A stretch of DNA of 38,419 bases from positions 1 through 38,419 of the forward strand of contig JADLHF010000203.1 of the NCBI GenBank assembly GCA_020848935.1, written 5' to 3'. Positions 17,191-25,808 of this stretch are shown one piece after another. The notes below the pieces were generated by a model that had not been told where the DNA came from, did not search any database, and saw only the letters and a list, made by a program, of their open reading frames with translations. This stretch comes from Acetobacteraceae bacterium (GTDB lineage Bacteria; Pseudomonadota; Alphaproteobacteria; Acetobacterales; Acetobacteraceae). Every line of letters starts with the position of its first letter. Position 1 is the first letter of the stretch. Made by a program: the position numbers and the translations under genes.

Positions 17191-17520
17191 GCACCCCAGC
17201 ACAGCACGACGCACGCGCGCGGTGTAGCGAAGCAGGGCGCGGTGCCAGGGCAATCACATATGGCCAAACTGTCGATTTGGTGATGCGGCAAAAGCAGGAA
17301 TCACAAAGAGACGGAGAGACGGAGAGACGGAGAGAAGGATTCCTCTCTGTCTCTCCGTCTCTTTGTGGAGAATTCTTGCTTGCTTACAATGCGGATCACG
17401 GACCGTACGTCAAACGCGATTGCCCTGGGCGCCGCGATGCAGGCGAGACCCCTCGCCCCGCGGCCCCGCGCGGCGCCATGTCGCGCCGCGACGGCACCGC
17501 CTGGGCATGCTGTCCCGAAG
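17191..17520. other. Gene-free stretch between ParD antitoxin and amidohydrolase
   Basis: These 330 bases hold the upstream (promoter) side of the antitoxin gene and the 3' end side of the minus-strand amidohydrolase, with a long purine/pyrimidine palindrome at 17302-17367. No reading frame here shows family features, and no promoter could be picked out with confidence. Confidence 0.6.
17302..17367. repeat. Long GAGA/TCTC inverted repeat with internal 8-base tandem copies
   Basis: A perfect 19-base inverted repeat (17302-17320 with 17349-17367) encloses 28 bases. The left arm side is built from three head-to-tail GGAGAGAC units and the right from CTCTCC/GTCTCT. The arms begin CACAAAGAGACGG and end CCGTCTCTTTGTG. 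The strand asymmetry is extreme (purines left, pyrimidines right). It can form a stable hairpin and lies after the amidohydrolase stop, so a terminator role is possible, but there is no T tract. Confidence 0.8.
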
Positions 17521-18654
17521 TCAGCTGCCGTCATGCCACCACTTGCCGCCCAGCACGATGCCGCGGCAGGCCAGCCGTTGCTTGGACTGCATCTTGAGCC
17601 CCATCACGTCCTCGAACGTGAAGTCGCCCTGTTCCACCTCCAGAACCGTGGCATCGCCCAGCAGCCCCTGGCCCAGCGTGCCGCGATCATCCAGGCGCGC
17701 GGCGCGGGCCGGGTTGATCGTGCTCATGCGCACCACTTCCTTCAGCGATACCCCCATCTCCAGGAATTTCGACATGGTGATCAGCATGTTGTAGGCCGGC
17801 CCGTCGATCGAGGTCAGGTGCACGTCGCTGCTGATGACGTCCGGCGCAAACCCGTTCTTCAGCATCTGCATCGCCGTATCGAAGCCGAAACTGCCGCGGC
17901 CATGGCCGATATCGAAGATCACGCCGCGCGCGCGCGCCTCCAGCACATCCTCGTGAACGCTGCCATCGGGTGCGGCCGGGGAATTCGGCCACGGGCGGAA
18001 GCAGTGGGTCAGGATGTCGCCGGCGCGCAGCAGCCGCATCACCTCGGCCCGCGGCGGCGGCGGCGCGTCCAGGTGCCCCATCAGCGGCAGCCCCAGCCGG
18101 TCGGCCACCTCCAGCGCCATCTGCATCGGCGCGATGCCCAGCGCGCCGGACGTGCCCGCGCCGATGCGCACCTTGATGCCGCAGATCAGGTCGGCCTGTT
18201 CGCGCGCCACGGCCAGGCAGACGCGGGAATTGAGCAGGCGCAGGTCGGAGGACTCGCCAAAACTGACATCCCAGTGCAGCGCGAAGATGCCGGCGAAGGA
18301 CAGGTTGAGGAACGGCACCACGCGCACATGGGCGGGCTCGATCACGTGCTTGCGAAAGCCGTGAATGTTGCCTGGCCCGGCCGAGCCGGCATCGACCAGC
18401 GTGGTGCACCCGCTCCACCTGGCATACTGGTCGGGATCGACGCCCAGCGACGTGCCGCCCCAATAGACATGCGTGTGCAGGTCGATCAGTCCCGGCACCA
18501 CGATCCTGCCGGACACGTCGCGCACATAGCTGGCCTCGCCCAGGTCGCGGCCGATCGCGGCCACGCGGCCATCGGCGAAGGCAATATCCACGGTGTCGTC
18601 GACATTCTGGGCCGGGTCGATCACGCGGCCGCCGCTGAGCAACAGGTCGAACAT
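17521..18654 (-). CDS. Amidohydrolase/deacetylase family metalloenzyme (dihydroorotase-like)
   Basis: This 377-residue zinc-dependent amidohydrolase starts at ATG 18654 behind an excellent ribosome site (GGAGG). Metal-site residues are in order: DLHTHVY (His-x-His), GIKVR with the probable carboxylated lysine, MGHLDAP, ILTHCF and the final Asp in SSDVHLTSIDG. The C-terminal composite strand segment (GDATVLEVEQGDFTF) is typical of the group. Members of this branch were first annotated as dihydroorotases, and characterised ones hydrolyse acylated alpha-hydroxy acids or N-acyl-D-amino acids. The gene is divergent from the class III aminotransferase; a shared control region lies at 18655-18799. 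Confidence 0.86.
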   Translation of the reverse strand: MFDLLLSGGRVIDPAQNVDDTVDIAFADGRVAAIGRDLGEASYVRDVSGRIVVPGLIDLHTHVYWGGTSLGVDPDQYARWSGCTTLVDAGSAGPGNIHGFRKHVIEPAHVRVVPFLNLSFAGIFALHWDVSFGESSDLRLLNSRVCLAVAREQADLICGIKVRIGAGTSGALGIAPMQMALEVADRLGLPLMGHLDAPPPPRAEVMRLLRAGDILTHCFRPWPNSPAAPDGSVHEDVLEARARGVIFDIGHGRGSFGFDTAMQMLKNGFAPDVISSDVHLTSIDGPAYNMLITMSKFLEMGVSLKEVVRMSTINPARAARLDDRGTLGQGLLGDATVLEVEQGDFTFEDVMGLKMQSKQRLACRGIVLGGKWWHDGS

Positions 18655-18799
18655 CACGGTTCCTCCGTTGGGAATTTGATCGTCGTGTCTGGGGAAAATT
18701 CGCGCAACCCCTCCCCAAGCGCAGAAACTGGTCGCAGTATGCCCCACGCACGCTTCCACCCTTGGCCGCGCCCGCCGCGCGCAACCCGCAGGAGCCCCC

Positions 18800-20194
18800 A
18801 TGAGCACCACAGTCGCCGACGATCCCCGCATCAACTCGCGGATCGTCACCGCCTATCGCCAGCGCACCGCCGGCTCGGCCGAGATGTCGCGCCAGGCGCA
18901 GGAGCTGTTCCCCAGCGGCATCACCCACGACGCCCGCAACCTGGACCCCTACGGCATCTATGTCGCCCGCGCCGCCGGGCCGCATAAATGGGATGTCGAT
19001 GGCAACAAGTACATCGACTACTTCGGCGGCCACGGCGCGCTGATCCTCGGCCACAACCACCCCACCGTGCTGGCCGCCATCACCCAGGCGATGACCGAGG
19101 GATCGCAGTTCGGCGCCAGCCATCCGCGCGAGATCGGCTGGGCCAACGCCGTCAAGCGCCTGGTGCCGTCGGCCGAGCGCCTGCGCTTCACCTCCTCGGG
19201 CACCGAGGCCACCCTGATGGCCGTGCGCCTGGCCCGCGCCTTCACCGGCCGCGACACCCTGCTGCGCTTCAAGGGCCATTTCCACGGCTGGCACGACCAC
19301 ATGACGTCGGGCTACTCCAACCACTACGACGGCTCGCCCACCCCCGGCGTGCTGCCCGGCGTGGCGCAGAAATCCATCCTGGTGCCCCCCGGCGATATCG
19401 CCGCCGTGGAAGCGGCGCTGAAGGGCAACCCGGACATCTGCGCCATCATCCTGGAACCCACCGGCTCCAGCTTCGGCCAGGTGCCGCTGAAGAAGGAATT
19501 CGTCCAGGAACTCCGCCGCCTCACCAGCCAATACGGCGCCCTGCTGATCATGGACGAGGTCGTCACCGGCTTCCGCGCCTCGCGCGGCGGCGCCCAGGTG
19601 CTGTGGGGCATCACGCCGGACCTGTCGAGCTGGGCCAAGATCCTGGCCGGCGGCATGCCCGGCGGCTGCGTCACCGGGCGGAAGGACATCCTCGACCTGC
19701 TGGACTTCGCCGCCAGCGCCAAGAGCGGGCGCGAGAAGATCGGCCATCCCGGCACCTTCAACGCCAACCCGGTCTCGGCTGCCGCCGGCATCGCCTGCCT
19801 CACCATCCTGGCCGAGACCGACGCGGTGCAGAAGGCCGCCGACACCGCCGCCAGCCTGCGCGCCGGCCTGAACGACGTGCTGGCCGAAGCCGGGCTGAAA
19901 TGGTCGGTCTACGGCACCTCCTCGGGATTCCACCTGTTCGTGAACCCCAAGGGCCGTGACATCACGCCGCACGGCTTCGACCCGTTCGCCTGCGCAATGG
20001 AGGAGCTGAAGAGCCAGCCCCAGCAGCTCAACAATCGCATGCGCATCGCCCTGCTGGTGAACGGGGTGGACACCAACCCGCGCCTCGGCGGCCTGCTCTC
20101 GGCCACCCACACCGCCCAGGACGTGGCCGATACCGTCACCGCCTGGCGCGAGGCGCTGAAGATGCTGAAGGCCGAAGGCGAACTGCCGGGCTGA
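18800..20194 (+). CDS. Class III PLP-dependent aminotransferase (glutamate-1-semialdehyde aminotransferase-like)
   Basis: This 464-residue class III aminotransferase is most like the GSA-aminomutase branch. The PLP lysine is K280 in SSWAKILAGGMPGG. Other signatures are WDVDGNKYIDYFGGHGALI, TSSGTEATLMAVRLARAFTG (phosphate-binding) and LLIMDEVVTGFR (the Asp that pairs with the PLP ring nitrogen), then GTFNANPVSAAAG. The ATG at 18800 follows GCAGGAG. The ~464-residue length exceeds true HemL (~430), and the location beside an amidohydrolase and an amidase argues for catabolic amino-group transfer rather than tetrapyrrole synthesis. A GC-rich intrinsic terminator follows at 20208, so the amidase may have its own promoter. 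Confidence 0.87.
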   Translation: MSTTVADDPRINSRIVTAYRQRTAGSAEMSRQAQELFPSGITHDARNLDPYGIYVARAAGPHKWDVDGNKYIDYFGGHGALILGHNHPTVLAAITQAMTEGSQFGASHPREIGWANAVKRLVPSAERLRFTSSGTEATLMAVRLARAFTGRDTLLRFKGHFHGWHDHMTSGYSNHYDGSPTPGVLPGVAQKSILVPPGDIAAVEAALKGNPDICAIILEPTGSSFGQVPLKKEFVQELRRLTSQYGALLIMDEVVTGFRASRGGAQVLWGITPDLSSWAKILAGGMPGGCVTGRKDILDLLDFAASAKSGREKIGHPGTFNANPVSAAAGIACLTILAETDAVQKAADTAASLRAGLNDVLAEAGLKWSVYGTSSGFHLFVNPKGRDITPHGFDPFACAMEELKSQPQQLNNRMRIALLVNGVDTNPRLGGLLSATHTAQDVADTVTAWREALKMLKAEGELPG

Positions 20195-20207
20195 GGCGCC
20201 ATGCCAC

Positions 20208-20240
20208 GGGGCCGGGCGGCAACCCCCGGCCCCTTTCGTT
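20208..20240 (+). terminator. Intrinsic terminator after class III aminotransferase
   Basis: A nine-base perfect stem (20208-20216 GGGGCCGGG with 20225-20233 CCCGGCCCC) and an eight-base loop are followed directly by TTTCGTTT. It lies just downstream of the aminotransferase stop and before the amidase start. Confidence 0.8.
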
Positions 20241-20264
20241 TCCGCGCGACGGTGTCTGGAGATT

Positions 20265-21683
20265 ATGATGAACGAAGAAGACCTGGGCTTCCTGCCGGCA
20301 ACCCAGCTGGCGCCGATGATCCGCCAGAAGAAGATCTCGCCGGTCGAGGTGATGGCGACCATCATCAAACGCATCGAGCGGCTGGAGCCGAAGATCAACG
20401 CCATGGCCGCCTTTGGCCCGGAACTGGCCATGGACCGCGCCCGCACCGCCGAGGCGGCGCTGATGAAGGGGGGCAATATCGGCCCGCTGCACGGCCTGCC
20501 GGTGACCATCAAGGATCTCGCCTGGACCGTCGATTTCCCCACCGAAAGCGGCAGCCACACCGCCAAGGGGTTCCAGGCCAAGATCGACAATCCCTTCGTC
20601 GCCCGCCTGCGCGAGGCCGGCGGCATCGTCATCGGCAAGACCACCACCAGCGAGTTCGGCTGGACCGGCGTCTCGCGCTCGCCGCTGACCGGCATCACCA
20701 GCAATCCCTGGAAACAGGGCTACAACGCCGGCGCCTCGTCGGCCGGCGCCGGTGCGGCCGCGGCGGCCGGATACTCGGCCCTGCATCAGGGCAGCGACGG
20801 CGCCGGCTCCATCCGCATGCCGTCGCATTTCTGCGGGCTGTTCGGCCTGAAGCCGACCCATGGCCGGGTGCCGAACCATCCCGTGGGGGCAGGTGACTAC
20901 ACCTCGCATGTCGGCCCGATGACCCGCACGGTGGCCGACGGCGCGCTGATGATGGCGGTGATGTCCGGCCCCCATCCGCTCGACCACACCAGCCAGGAAG
21001 CCTGGCCGGCCGACTACATGGGAAGGCTGGATGACGGGGTGAAAGGCGCCCGCGTGGCCTTCTCGATGGACCTCGGCCACGCCCGCGTCGATCCCGAAGT
21101 GGCCGACCTCGTGCGCCGCGCCGCGGAGAATTTCGCCGCCAATGGCGGGTTCAGCCTGGTTGACGTGAAGCCCGCCTGGGGTCCGGTCGGGGCAACCCTG
21201 ATCCGCGACTTCTGGGCCGCGCACATGACCCGCAACGCGGCGCTGCTGCCCAAGTGGGAAAGCCAGATGGACCCCGGCCTGGTCGCCTGCATCAAGGACG
21301 GCGGCCAGGTCACCATGGCGCAGTACCAGGACATGCGGATGCGCAAGATGCAGTACATCGCCGACATCCACATGTTCTTCGAGGACTGGGACTTCCTGAT
21401 CACCCCCACCGTCTCGGTGCCCGCCTTCCCCGCCGAGCGGCTGATCCCCGAGCACTGGCCGCAGCACCCGTGGGACTGGCTGCAATGGGCCGAGTTCTCC
21501 TACCCGTTCAACATGAGCTGGAACCCCGCCGCCACCGTGCCGGCAGGCTTCACCAAGGACGGCCTGCCGGTCGGCATGCAGATCGTCGGCCGGCGCTTCG
21601 ACGACCTCGGCGTGATGCAGGCGTCGCGCGCCTTCGAGCGCATCCAGCCCTGGGCCGACCGCCGCCCGGCGATGGATTGGTAG
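20265..21683 (+). CDS. Amidase signature family enzyme
   Basis: This 472-residue amidase is related to GatA but is not the tRNA amidotransferase subunit, since no GatB or GatC neighbour is present. The Ser-cisSer-Lys triad is visible as K83 (VTIKDL), S158 in GASSAGAGAAAA and S182 in GSDGAGSIRMP. The glycine-rich signature is alanine-substituted relative to the usual G-G-S-S-G-G, which is a mild deviation. Two ATG codons lie side by side at 20265 and 20268. Amidases of this family release ammonia or amines from carboxamides. It is flanked by an aminotransferase upstream and a TrmO-like gene 17 bases downstream. Confidence 0.9.
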   Translation: MMNEEDLGFLPATQLAPMIRQKKISPVEVMATIIKRIERLEPKINAMAAFGPELAMDRARTAEAALMKGGNIGPLHGLPVTIKDLAWTVDFPTESGSHTAKGFQAKIDNPFVARLREAGGIVIGKTTTSEFGWTGVSRSPLTGITSNPWKQGYNAGASSAGAGAAAAAGYSALHQGSDGAGSIRMPSHFCGLFGLKPTHGRVPNHPVGAGDYTSHVGPMTRTVADGALMMAVMSGPHPLDHTSQEAWPADYMGRLDDGVKGARVAFSMDLGHARVDPEVADLVRRAAENFAANGGFSLVDVKPAWGPVGATLIRDFWAAHMTRNAALLPKWESQMDPGLVACIKDGGQVTMAQYQDMRMRKMQYIADIHMFFEDWDFLITPTVSVPAFPAERLIPEHWPQHPWDWLQWAEFSYPFNMSWNPAATVPAGFTKDGLPVGMQIVGRRFDDLGVMQASRAFERIQPWADRRPAMDW

Positions 21684-21700
21684 GATCGGGGGCCGGTAGC

Positions 21701-22156
21701 ATGGACACGGCGCGCCGGCTGATCGCCACCCCGATCGGCCGGCTGCGCACGCCATGGCAAACCACCACGGAATGCCCGCGCAACGGCCGGCGCGGCGACG
21801 TGCCGCTGTGCACGGTGGAAGTGGACGCGGCCTATGTGCCGGGACTGAAGGACCTGGAAGGCTACGCCCACCTGATCCTGCTCTACTGGCTCGACCAGGC
21901 CGGCACGCCGGAGATGGTGTTCACGCCGCCGAACGACACCATCCCGCGCGGCATGTTCGCCACCCGCACCCCCCGCCGCCCCAACCCGATCGGTCTTTCC
22001 GTCGTCAAGTTCGAAGGGTTTGCCGCACCGGGCGTTCTGAACGTGCGCTATCTCGATTGCGTGGACGGCACGCCGCTGCTCGATATCAAACCATATCTTC
22101 CCAGCACAGATGCGGAGCCGGAGGCGAGCATGGGGTTTCAGAAGCGGAGCCGCTAA
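21701..22156 (+). CDS. trmO: TrmO/TsaA-domain tRNA methyltransferase-like protein
   Basis: This 151-residue protein consists of the TsaA/UPF0066 beta-barrel domain. The signature near the centre (RTPRRPNPIGLSVVK, with the R-P-N-P-I-G core) and the LDCVDGTPLLDIKPYLP segment are the S-adenosylmethionine-binding loops of TrmO, which N6-methylates t6A37 in threonine tRNA. E. coli TrmO is about 235 residues and has a C-terminal extension; this copy has the core only, as short bacterial and archaeal members do. The start ATG 21701 lies 17 bases after the amidase stop. Specificity for tRNA is inferred from the family. Confidence 0.82.
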   Translation: MDTARRLIATPIGRLRTPWQTTTECPRNGRRGDVPLCTVEVDAAYVPGLKDLEGYAHLILLYWLDQAGTPEMVFTPPNDTIPRGMFATRTPRRPNPIGLSVVKFEGFAAPGVLNVRYLDCVDGTPLLDIKPYLPSTDAEPEASMGFQKRSR

Positions 22157-22177
22157 GATGACAGGCTGAAAGCAGGA

Positions 22178-22316
22178 AAGGAAGGCCTTCTTTTTCTGAA
22201 GAAAAAGAAGCAAAAAGACTTTATTCATTATTCATCGCATGGCACTGGCGTACCAACGCACTCCAATGAACAAAAGTTTTTTGGTTCTTTTTTTCAAAAA
22301 AGAACATCCTTCTTTT
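22178..22316. repeat. Composite AT-rich palindrome, copy D
   Basis: The left hairpin 22187-22210 (CTTCT5CTGAAGA5GAAG) and right hairpin 22284-22305 (GTTCT7CA6GAAC) flank a middle in which CA5GACTTTATTCATT pairs partly with AATGAACA4GT6G. The arm order is the reverse of copy A. Both neighbouring genes read rightward, so here it can serve as a 3' terminator for the TrmO-like gene. Confidence 0.8.
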
Positions 22317-22370
22317 CATGTTTGATTCTTGACCAATCCAAATCGCACAACACCCACCAGGCAGGCTGCC

Positions 22371-23102
22371 ATGCCCCAGAACATCTACGACGATGACAGC
22401 TTCTTCTCCGGCTACAGCACGCTCGCCCGCTCGGTGCAGGGGCTGGAGGGCGCCGGCGAGTGGCCGTCGATCCGTGCCATGCTGCCGGACATGGCGGGCC
22501 GGCGCGTGGTCGATCTCGGCTGCGGCTTCGGCTGGTTCTGCCGCTGGGCACGCGAAGCCGGGGCCACCTCGGTGCTCGGCCTCGACCTCTCTGAGAAGAT
22601 GCTGGCCCGCGCCGCGGCGGACACCAGCGACCCGGCGATCTCCTACGCCCGCGCCGATCTCGACCACCTGGCACTGGGGGCAGGGGGCTTCGACCTCGCC
22701 TATTCCTCACTGGCGCTGCACTACCTGGAAACCCTCGACCGGGTGATGGCCTCGGTCCACGCCGCCCTGGCGCCCGGCGGCCACTTCGTCTTTTCGGTGG
22801 AGCACCCGATCTACACCGCCCCTTCGCAACCCCGCTTCGTCACCGCCGAGGACGGGCGCACGATCTGGCCACTCGACTCCTACCTGCGGGAGGGCCGGCG
22901 CGTCACCAACTGGTTCGCCCCGGGCGTGGTGAAGTTCCACCGCACCGTCGGCAGCTACGTCACCGCGCTGCTGGCGGCCGGTTTCACCCTGGCGGCGCTG
23001 GAGGAATGGGGCCCGAGCGACGCCGACCTCGCGGCCCACCCCGTCTGGGCCGTGGAACGCGAGCGCCCCCCCTTCCTGCTGGTGGCGGCGCGGCGCGGAT
23101 AG
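22371..23102 (+). CDS. Class I SAM-dependent methyltransferase
   Basis: This 243-residue soluble methyltransferase has motif I as VVDLGCGFGWFCRWA (residues ~46-60), motif II acidic LGLDLSEKML, DLDHLALGAGGFDLAYSSLALHYL (motif IV) and the late L-A-P-G-G-H-F-V-F-S-V-E-H-P motif. The HPIYTAPSQP stretch and the final ERERPPFLLVAARR are shared with small-molecule methyltransferases of the UbiE-like broad group. ATG 22371 is preferred over 22329 because homologous chains begin with a short QNIYDD-like segment. It stands alone between a palindrome and the GGT-like gene. The substrate is unknown. Confidence 0.87.
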   Translation: MPQNIYDDDSFFSGYSTLARSVQGLEGAGEWPSIRAMLPDMAGRRVVDLGCGFGWFCRWAREAGATSVLGLDLSEKMLARAAADTSDPAISYARADLDHLALGAGGFDLAYSSLALHYLETLDRVMASVHAALAPGGHFVFSVEHPIYTAPSQPRFVTAEDGRTIWPLDSYLREGRRVTNWFAPGVVKFHRTVGSYVTALLAAGFTLAALEEWGPSDADLAAHPVWAVERERPPFLLVAARRG

Positions 23103-23258
23103 TCCGTGCTTCGAGCGGCGAACACGGGGCGATGGCTGCGGGCCACCGCGCCGATGACGACCCCGGCCGCCTTCAACCGAGGGCCATCGACGTTCGCCGG
23201 GGCTTGACGACCGCAGCCCGCCGGGCCGCACAATCGGCCAAAGCAGGAGAGCCCCGCC

Positions 23259-24893
23259 ATGCCCCGCCCCGCCCGCACAATGCCCGTCGCCCGTGCGATG
23301 ATCACCGCCCCGCAGCCCGAGGCGGTGGAGGCCGGCGCGGACATCCTGCGCGCCGGCGGCTCGGCGGTGGATGCCATGCTCGCCTGCGCCTTCACCCAGG
23401 GCGTGGTCGATCCCCTGATGTGCGGCCTCGGCGGCCTCGGCACCATCCAGGTGTTCGACCCCGCCAGCGGCCGCCACCAGATCATCGACGGCATGGGCAC
23501 CTGCCCGGGCGCCGCCACGGCCGAGCTGTGGGCGGAGGATTTCCTCGGCGAATGCCCCGACGGCTTCGGCTTCATCGTCAAAGGCAACGCGAACGAACTC
23601 GGCCGCCGCGCCGTCACCACCCCGGGCATCGTCGCCGCCTTCGCGCTCGCACACCGCCAGTTCGGCCGCCTGCCCTGGTCCGACCTCTTCGCCCCCGCAA
23701 TCCGCGTCGCCCGCGAGGGCTGGCCCGTCCGCCCCCACGTCGCCGGCGTCTTCGCCACCAACGAGGCGCCGTACGGCAGGCTGCCCTACATCGAAAAACT
23801 CCGCCTGACCCCGGACGGCACGCGCCTCTACCTGCGCCCCGACGGCAGCGCGAAGCGCATCGGCGACATCATCCGCAACCCCGACCTCGCCGACACCCTG
23901 GCCGTCCTGGCCCGCGACGGCGCCGAAGCCTTCTACACCGGCGAGATCGCCGCGCGCATCGTCGCCGACCAGAAGGCCCATGGCGGCCTGCTCTCCGCCG
24001 CCGACCTCGCCGGCTTCGCCCCCCGCGTGAACAGCCCGATCACCGTCGCCTATCGCGGCCGCAAGGTGTCAGTCCCGCCGCCCCCCACCGGCGGCATCAC
24101 CATCGCCCAGATCCTGCGCATCCTGGAGCGCTTCGACCTCGCCGCCCTCGGCCACAACACCCCCGAATACATCCGCGTCGTCGCCGAGGCGATGAAGATC
24201 GCCGGCCGCGACAAGGACGAGAACATCGGCGACCCCGACTTCGTCACCCCACCGCTGGCCCGCATGCTGTCCGACGAATGGACCGACGCCCAGGCCGCCC
24301 GCATCCGCCGCGGCGAAAAAGCCTCCCTCACCCGCACCCTCGCCGACGCGCCGCACACCACCACCCTCTCGGCGGTCGATGCCGGCGGCATGGTGGTCTC
24401 CGTCACCCACACCCTGGCCACCCCCTCGGGCGTCATCCCCGAAGGCACCGGCTTCATGATGAACGGCGCGATGAACTGGTACGACCCCCGCCCCGGCCAC
24501 CCCAGCTCCATCGCGCCGGGCAAGCGCCGCTTCTCCACCCTGGCGCCGACCATCGTCTTCGAAAACGACACCCCCGTCATGACCATCGGCGCCCCCGGCG
24601 GCGCCTGGATCGGCATCGCCATCCTCCAGGGCATCGTCAACGTGCTGGATTTCGGCATGACCATGCAGGAGGCCGTCCAGGCCCCCCGCTTCTCCGCCAC
24701 CTCCGACAAGATCGACATCTCCAACCGCATCCCCCGCGCCACCCAGCGCGCGCTGGAAGCGATGGGCTACGAGGTCGTCCGCTCCCCGCTGACCTTCGCC
24801 TTCGCCGGCGTGCACGGCATCACCATGTGGGACGGCGTGCTCGAAGGCGGCGCCGACCCGCAGCGCGACGGCTACCCGGCCGGAGTGGCATGA
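23259..24893 (+). CDS. Gamma-glutamyltransferase family Ntn hydrolase
   Basis: This 544-residue protein belongs to the gamma-glutamyltransferase family, which self-cleaves into two subunits with an N-terminal nucleophile threonine. The predicted nucleophile is T367, at the start of TTTLSAVDAGGMVVSVTHTL. The usual residues after it are T-T-H-F-S-V-V-D, so this is a variant with Thr-Leu. The large-subunit substrate-arginine region is not obvious. GFMMNGAMNWYDPRPGHPSS and FSTLAPTIVF are typical small-subunit blocks. No signal peptide is seen, unlike secreted GGTs, so it is probably cytosolic. Four-base overlap with a CnbZ-like deaminase gene indicates joint expression and amide-bond hydrolysis in a catabolic route, not glutathione salvage. 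Confidence 0.85.
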   Translation: MPRPARTMPVARAMITAPQPEAVEAGADILRAGGSAVDAMLACAFTQGVVDPLMCGLGGLGTIQVFDPASGRHQIIDGMGTCPGAATAELWAEDFLGECPDGFGFIVKGNANELGRRAVTTPGIVAAFALAHRQFGRLPWSDLFAPAIRVAREGWPVRPHVAGVFATNEAPYGRLPYIEKLRLTPDGTRLYLRPDGSAKRIGDIIRNPDLADTLAVLARDGAEAFYTGEIAARIVADQKAHGGLLSAADLAGFAPRVNSPITVAYRGRKVSVPPPPTGGITIAQILRILERFDLAALGHNTPEYIRVVAEAMKIAGRDKDENIGDPDFVTPPLARMLSDEWTDAQAARIRRGEKASLTRTLADAPHTTTLSAVDAGGMVVSVTHTLATPSGVIPEGTGFMMNGAMNWYDPRPGHPSSIAPGKRRFSTLAPTIVFENDTPVMTIGAPGGAWIGIAILQGIVNVLDFGMTMQEAVQAPRFSATSDKIDISNRIPRATQRALEAMGYEVVRSPLTFAFAGVHGITMWDGVLEGGADPQRDGYPAGVA

Positions 24894-25669
24894 CCGTGGC
24901 CAACGTCCTGGACATCCCCGAACGCGGCTTCCGCTTCATCGAAGGCGTGTTCCAGTACTCCGCCGGCATCGCCGCCCTCCCGGGCTTCCGCATCGCGCGC
25001 GCCCGCTTCGCCAACCCCATCCCCCTGCACGAAGGTTTTTCCCGCATCCAAGCCCACCTCGCCGCCCTGAACCTGCCCGCCACCGCCTTCGCCGCCTGCG
25101 AACTCCGCTCCCCCGAACCCTTCTCCGAGCAGGACTTCGTCACCTTCAACCGCGGCTATTTCGGCGTGCTGGAGAAATGGGGCGTCATCATCGGCGGCCT
25201 CAACCCGGTCGCCCGCTCCAACGTCTGTCCGGAGCTGGACAAGCCCGTCGGCCCCAGCTTCCACGCCTTCAGCTACGCCGTCCCCGCCAATACTTCGAAA
25301 GCAGGGGGCGGCGCCCTCCCCAGCTTCGTCATCGCCGGCAGCGGCGAAAGCACCGAGGGAAAGGGCAGCTACCGCGACCACACCATCGCCTGGCGCGACC
25401 TCTCCGCCGCCGGCATGCGCGCCAAGATCCGCCACGTCATGGCCGAAATGGAACGCCGCATGATCGCCCTCGGCTTCGCCTGGCCCGACACCACCGCCAC
25501 CCAGATCTACACCGTCCACGACCTCTTCCCGTATTTCGCCGAGGAAATCGTCGCCCGCGGCGCGGCCCGCCACGGCGCCACCTGGCAATTCTGCCGCCCG
25601 CCGGTGGTGGACCTGGAGTTCGAAGTCGATTGCCGGGGTGTGATGGACGAAATCGTGCTGCCGCAGTGA
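24890..25669 (+). CDS. 2-Aminomuconate deaminase-like protein (CnbZ family)
   Basis: This 259-residue protein resembles the CnbZ family, named for 2-amino-5-chloromuconate deaminase of chloronitrobenzene degradation. Recognisable segments are FIEGVFQYSAGIAALPGF, FAACELRSPEPF, NPVARSNVCPELD, FHAFSYAVP, FVIAGSGES and ATQIYTVHDLFPYFAEEI. The recurring Ser/Lys-less hydrolase core is unlike the amidase-signature fold. ATG 24890 overlaps the GGT-like stop by four bases. The family assignment is from remembered sequence patterns, so function should be read as a deaminase or amidase acting on an aminomuconate-type or similar small molecule. A GC-rich palindrome cluster follows the stop. Confidence 0.65.
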   Translation: MTVANVLDIPERGFRFIEGVFQYSAGIAALPGFRIARARFANPIPLHEGFSRIQAHLAALNLPATAFAACELRSPEPFSEQDFVTFNRGYFGVLEKWGVIIGGLNPVARSNVCPELDKPVGPSFHAFSYAVPANTSKAGGGALPSFVIAGSGESTEGKGSYRDHTIAWRDLSAAGMRAKIRHVMAEMERRMIALGFAWPDTTATQIYTVHDLFPYFAEEIVARGAARHGATWQFCRPPVVDLEFEVDCRGVMDEIVLPQ

Positions 25670-25687
25670 ATAACCACGAAAGGAAGA

Positions 25688-25794
25688 TCAGGGCTCTGCC
25701 CTGAACCCGCTGGGGGCAGCGGCCCCCAGACCCCAATTTGTTCAGGGTGCAGGGGGCTCGGCCCCTTGCCGGGGTCCAGGGGAAAAGCCCCTGG
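25688..25794. repeat. Cluster of GC-rich hairpins between convergent genes
   Basis: Four hairpins follow one another: 25688-25704 (TCAGGGCTCTGCCCTGA), 25710-25729 (CTGGGGGCAGCGGCCCCCAG), 25751-25766 (AGGGGGCTCGGCCCCT) and 25776-25794 (CCAGGGGAAAAGCCCCTGG). They fill the 139 bases between the ends of two convergent genes. Such REP-like GC hairpins are probably transcription barriers or mRNA 3' stabilisers. Confidence 0.75.
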
Positions 25795-25808
25795 CCTTCT
25801 TCCGCCTC

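Noticed and set aside
18800-20194. HemL (tetrapyrrole glutamate-1-semialdehyde aminomutase) identity
   Set aside because: Class III features fit, but the context of amide-hydrolysing genes and longer chain favour a catabolic aminotransferase; called only as GSA-like.
17687-20704. Minus-strand open frame of 1005 residues across the amidohydrolase, aminotransferase and amidase
   Set aside because: It crosses three recognised genes in wrong frames and has no domain features; it is an antisense artefact of high GC.
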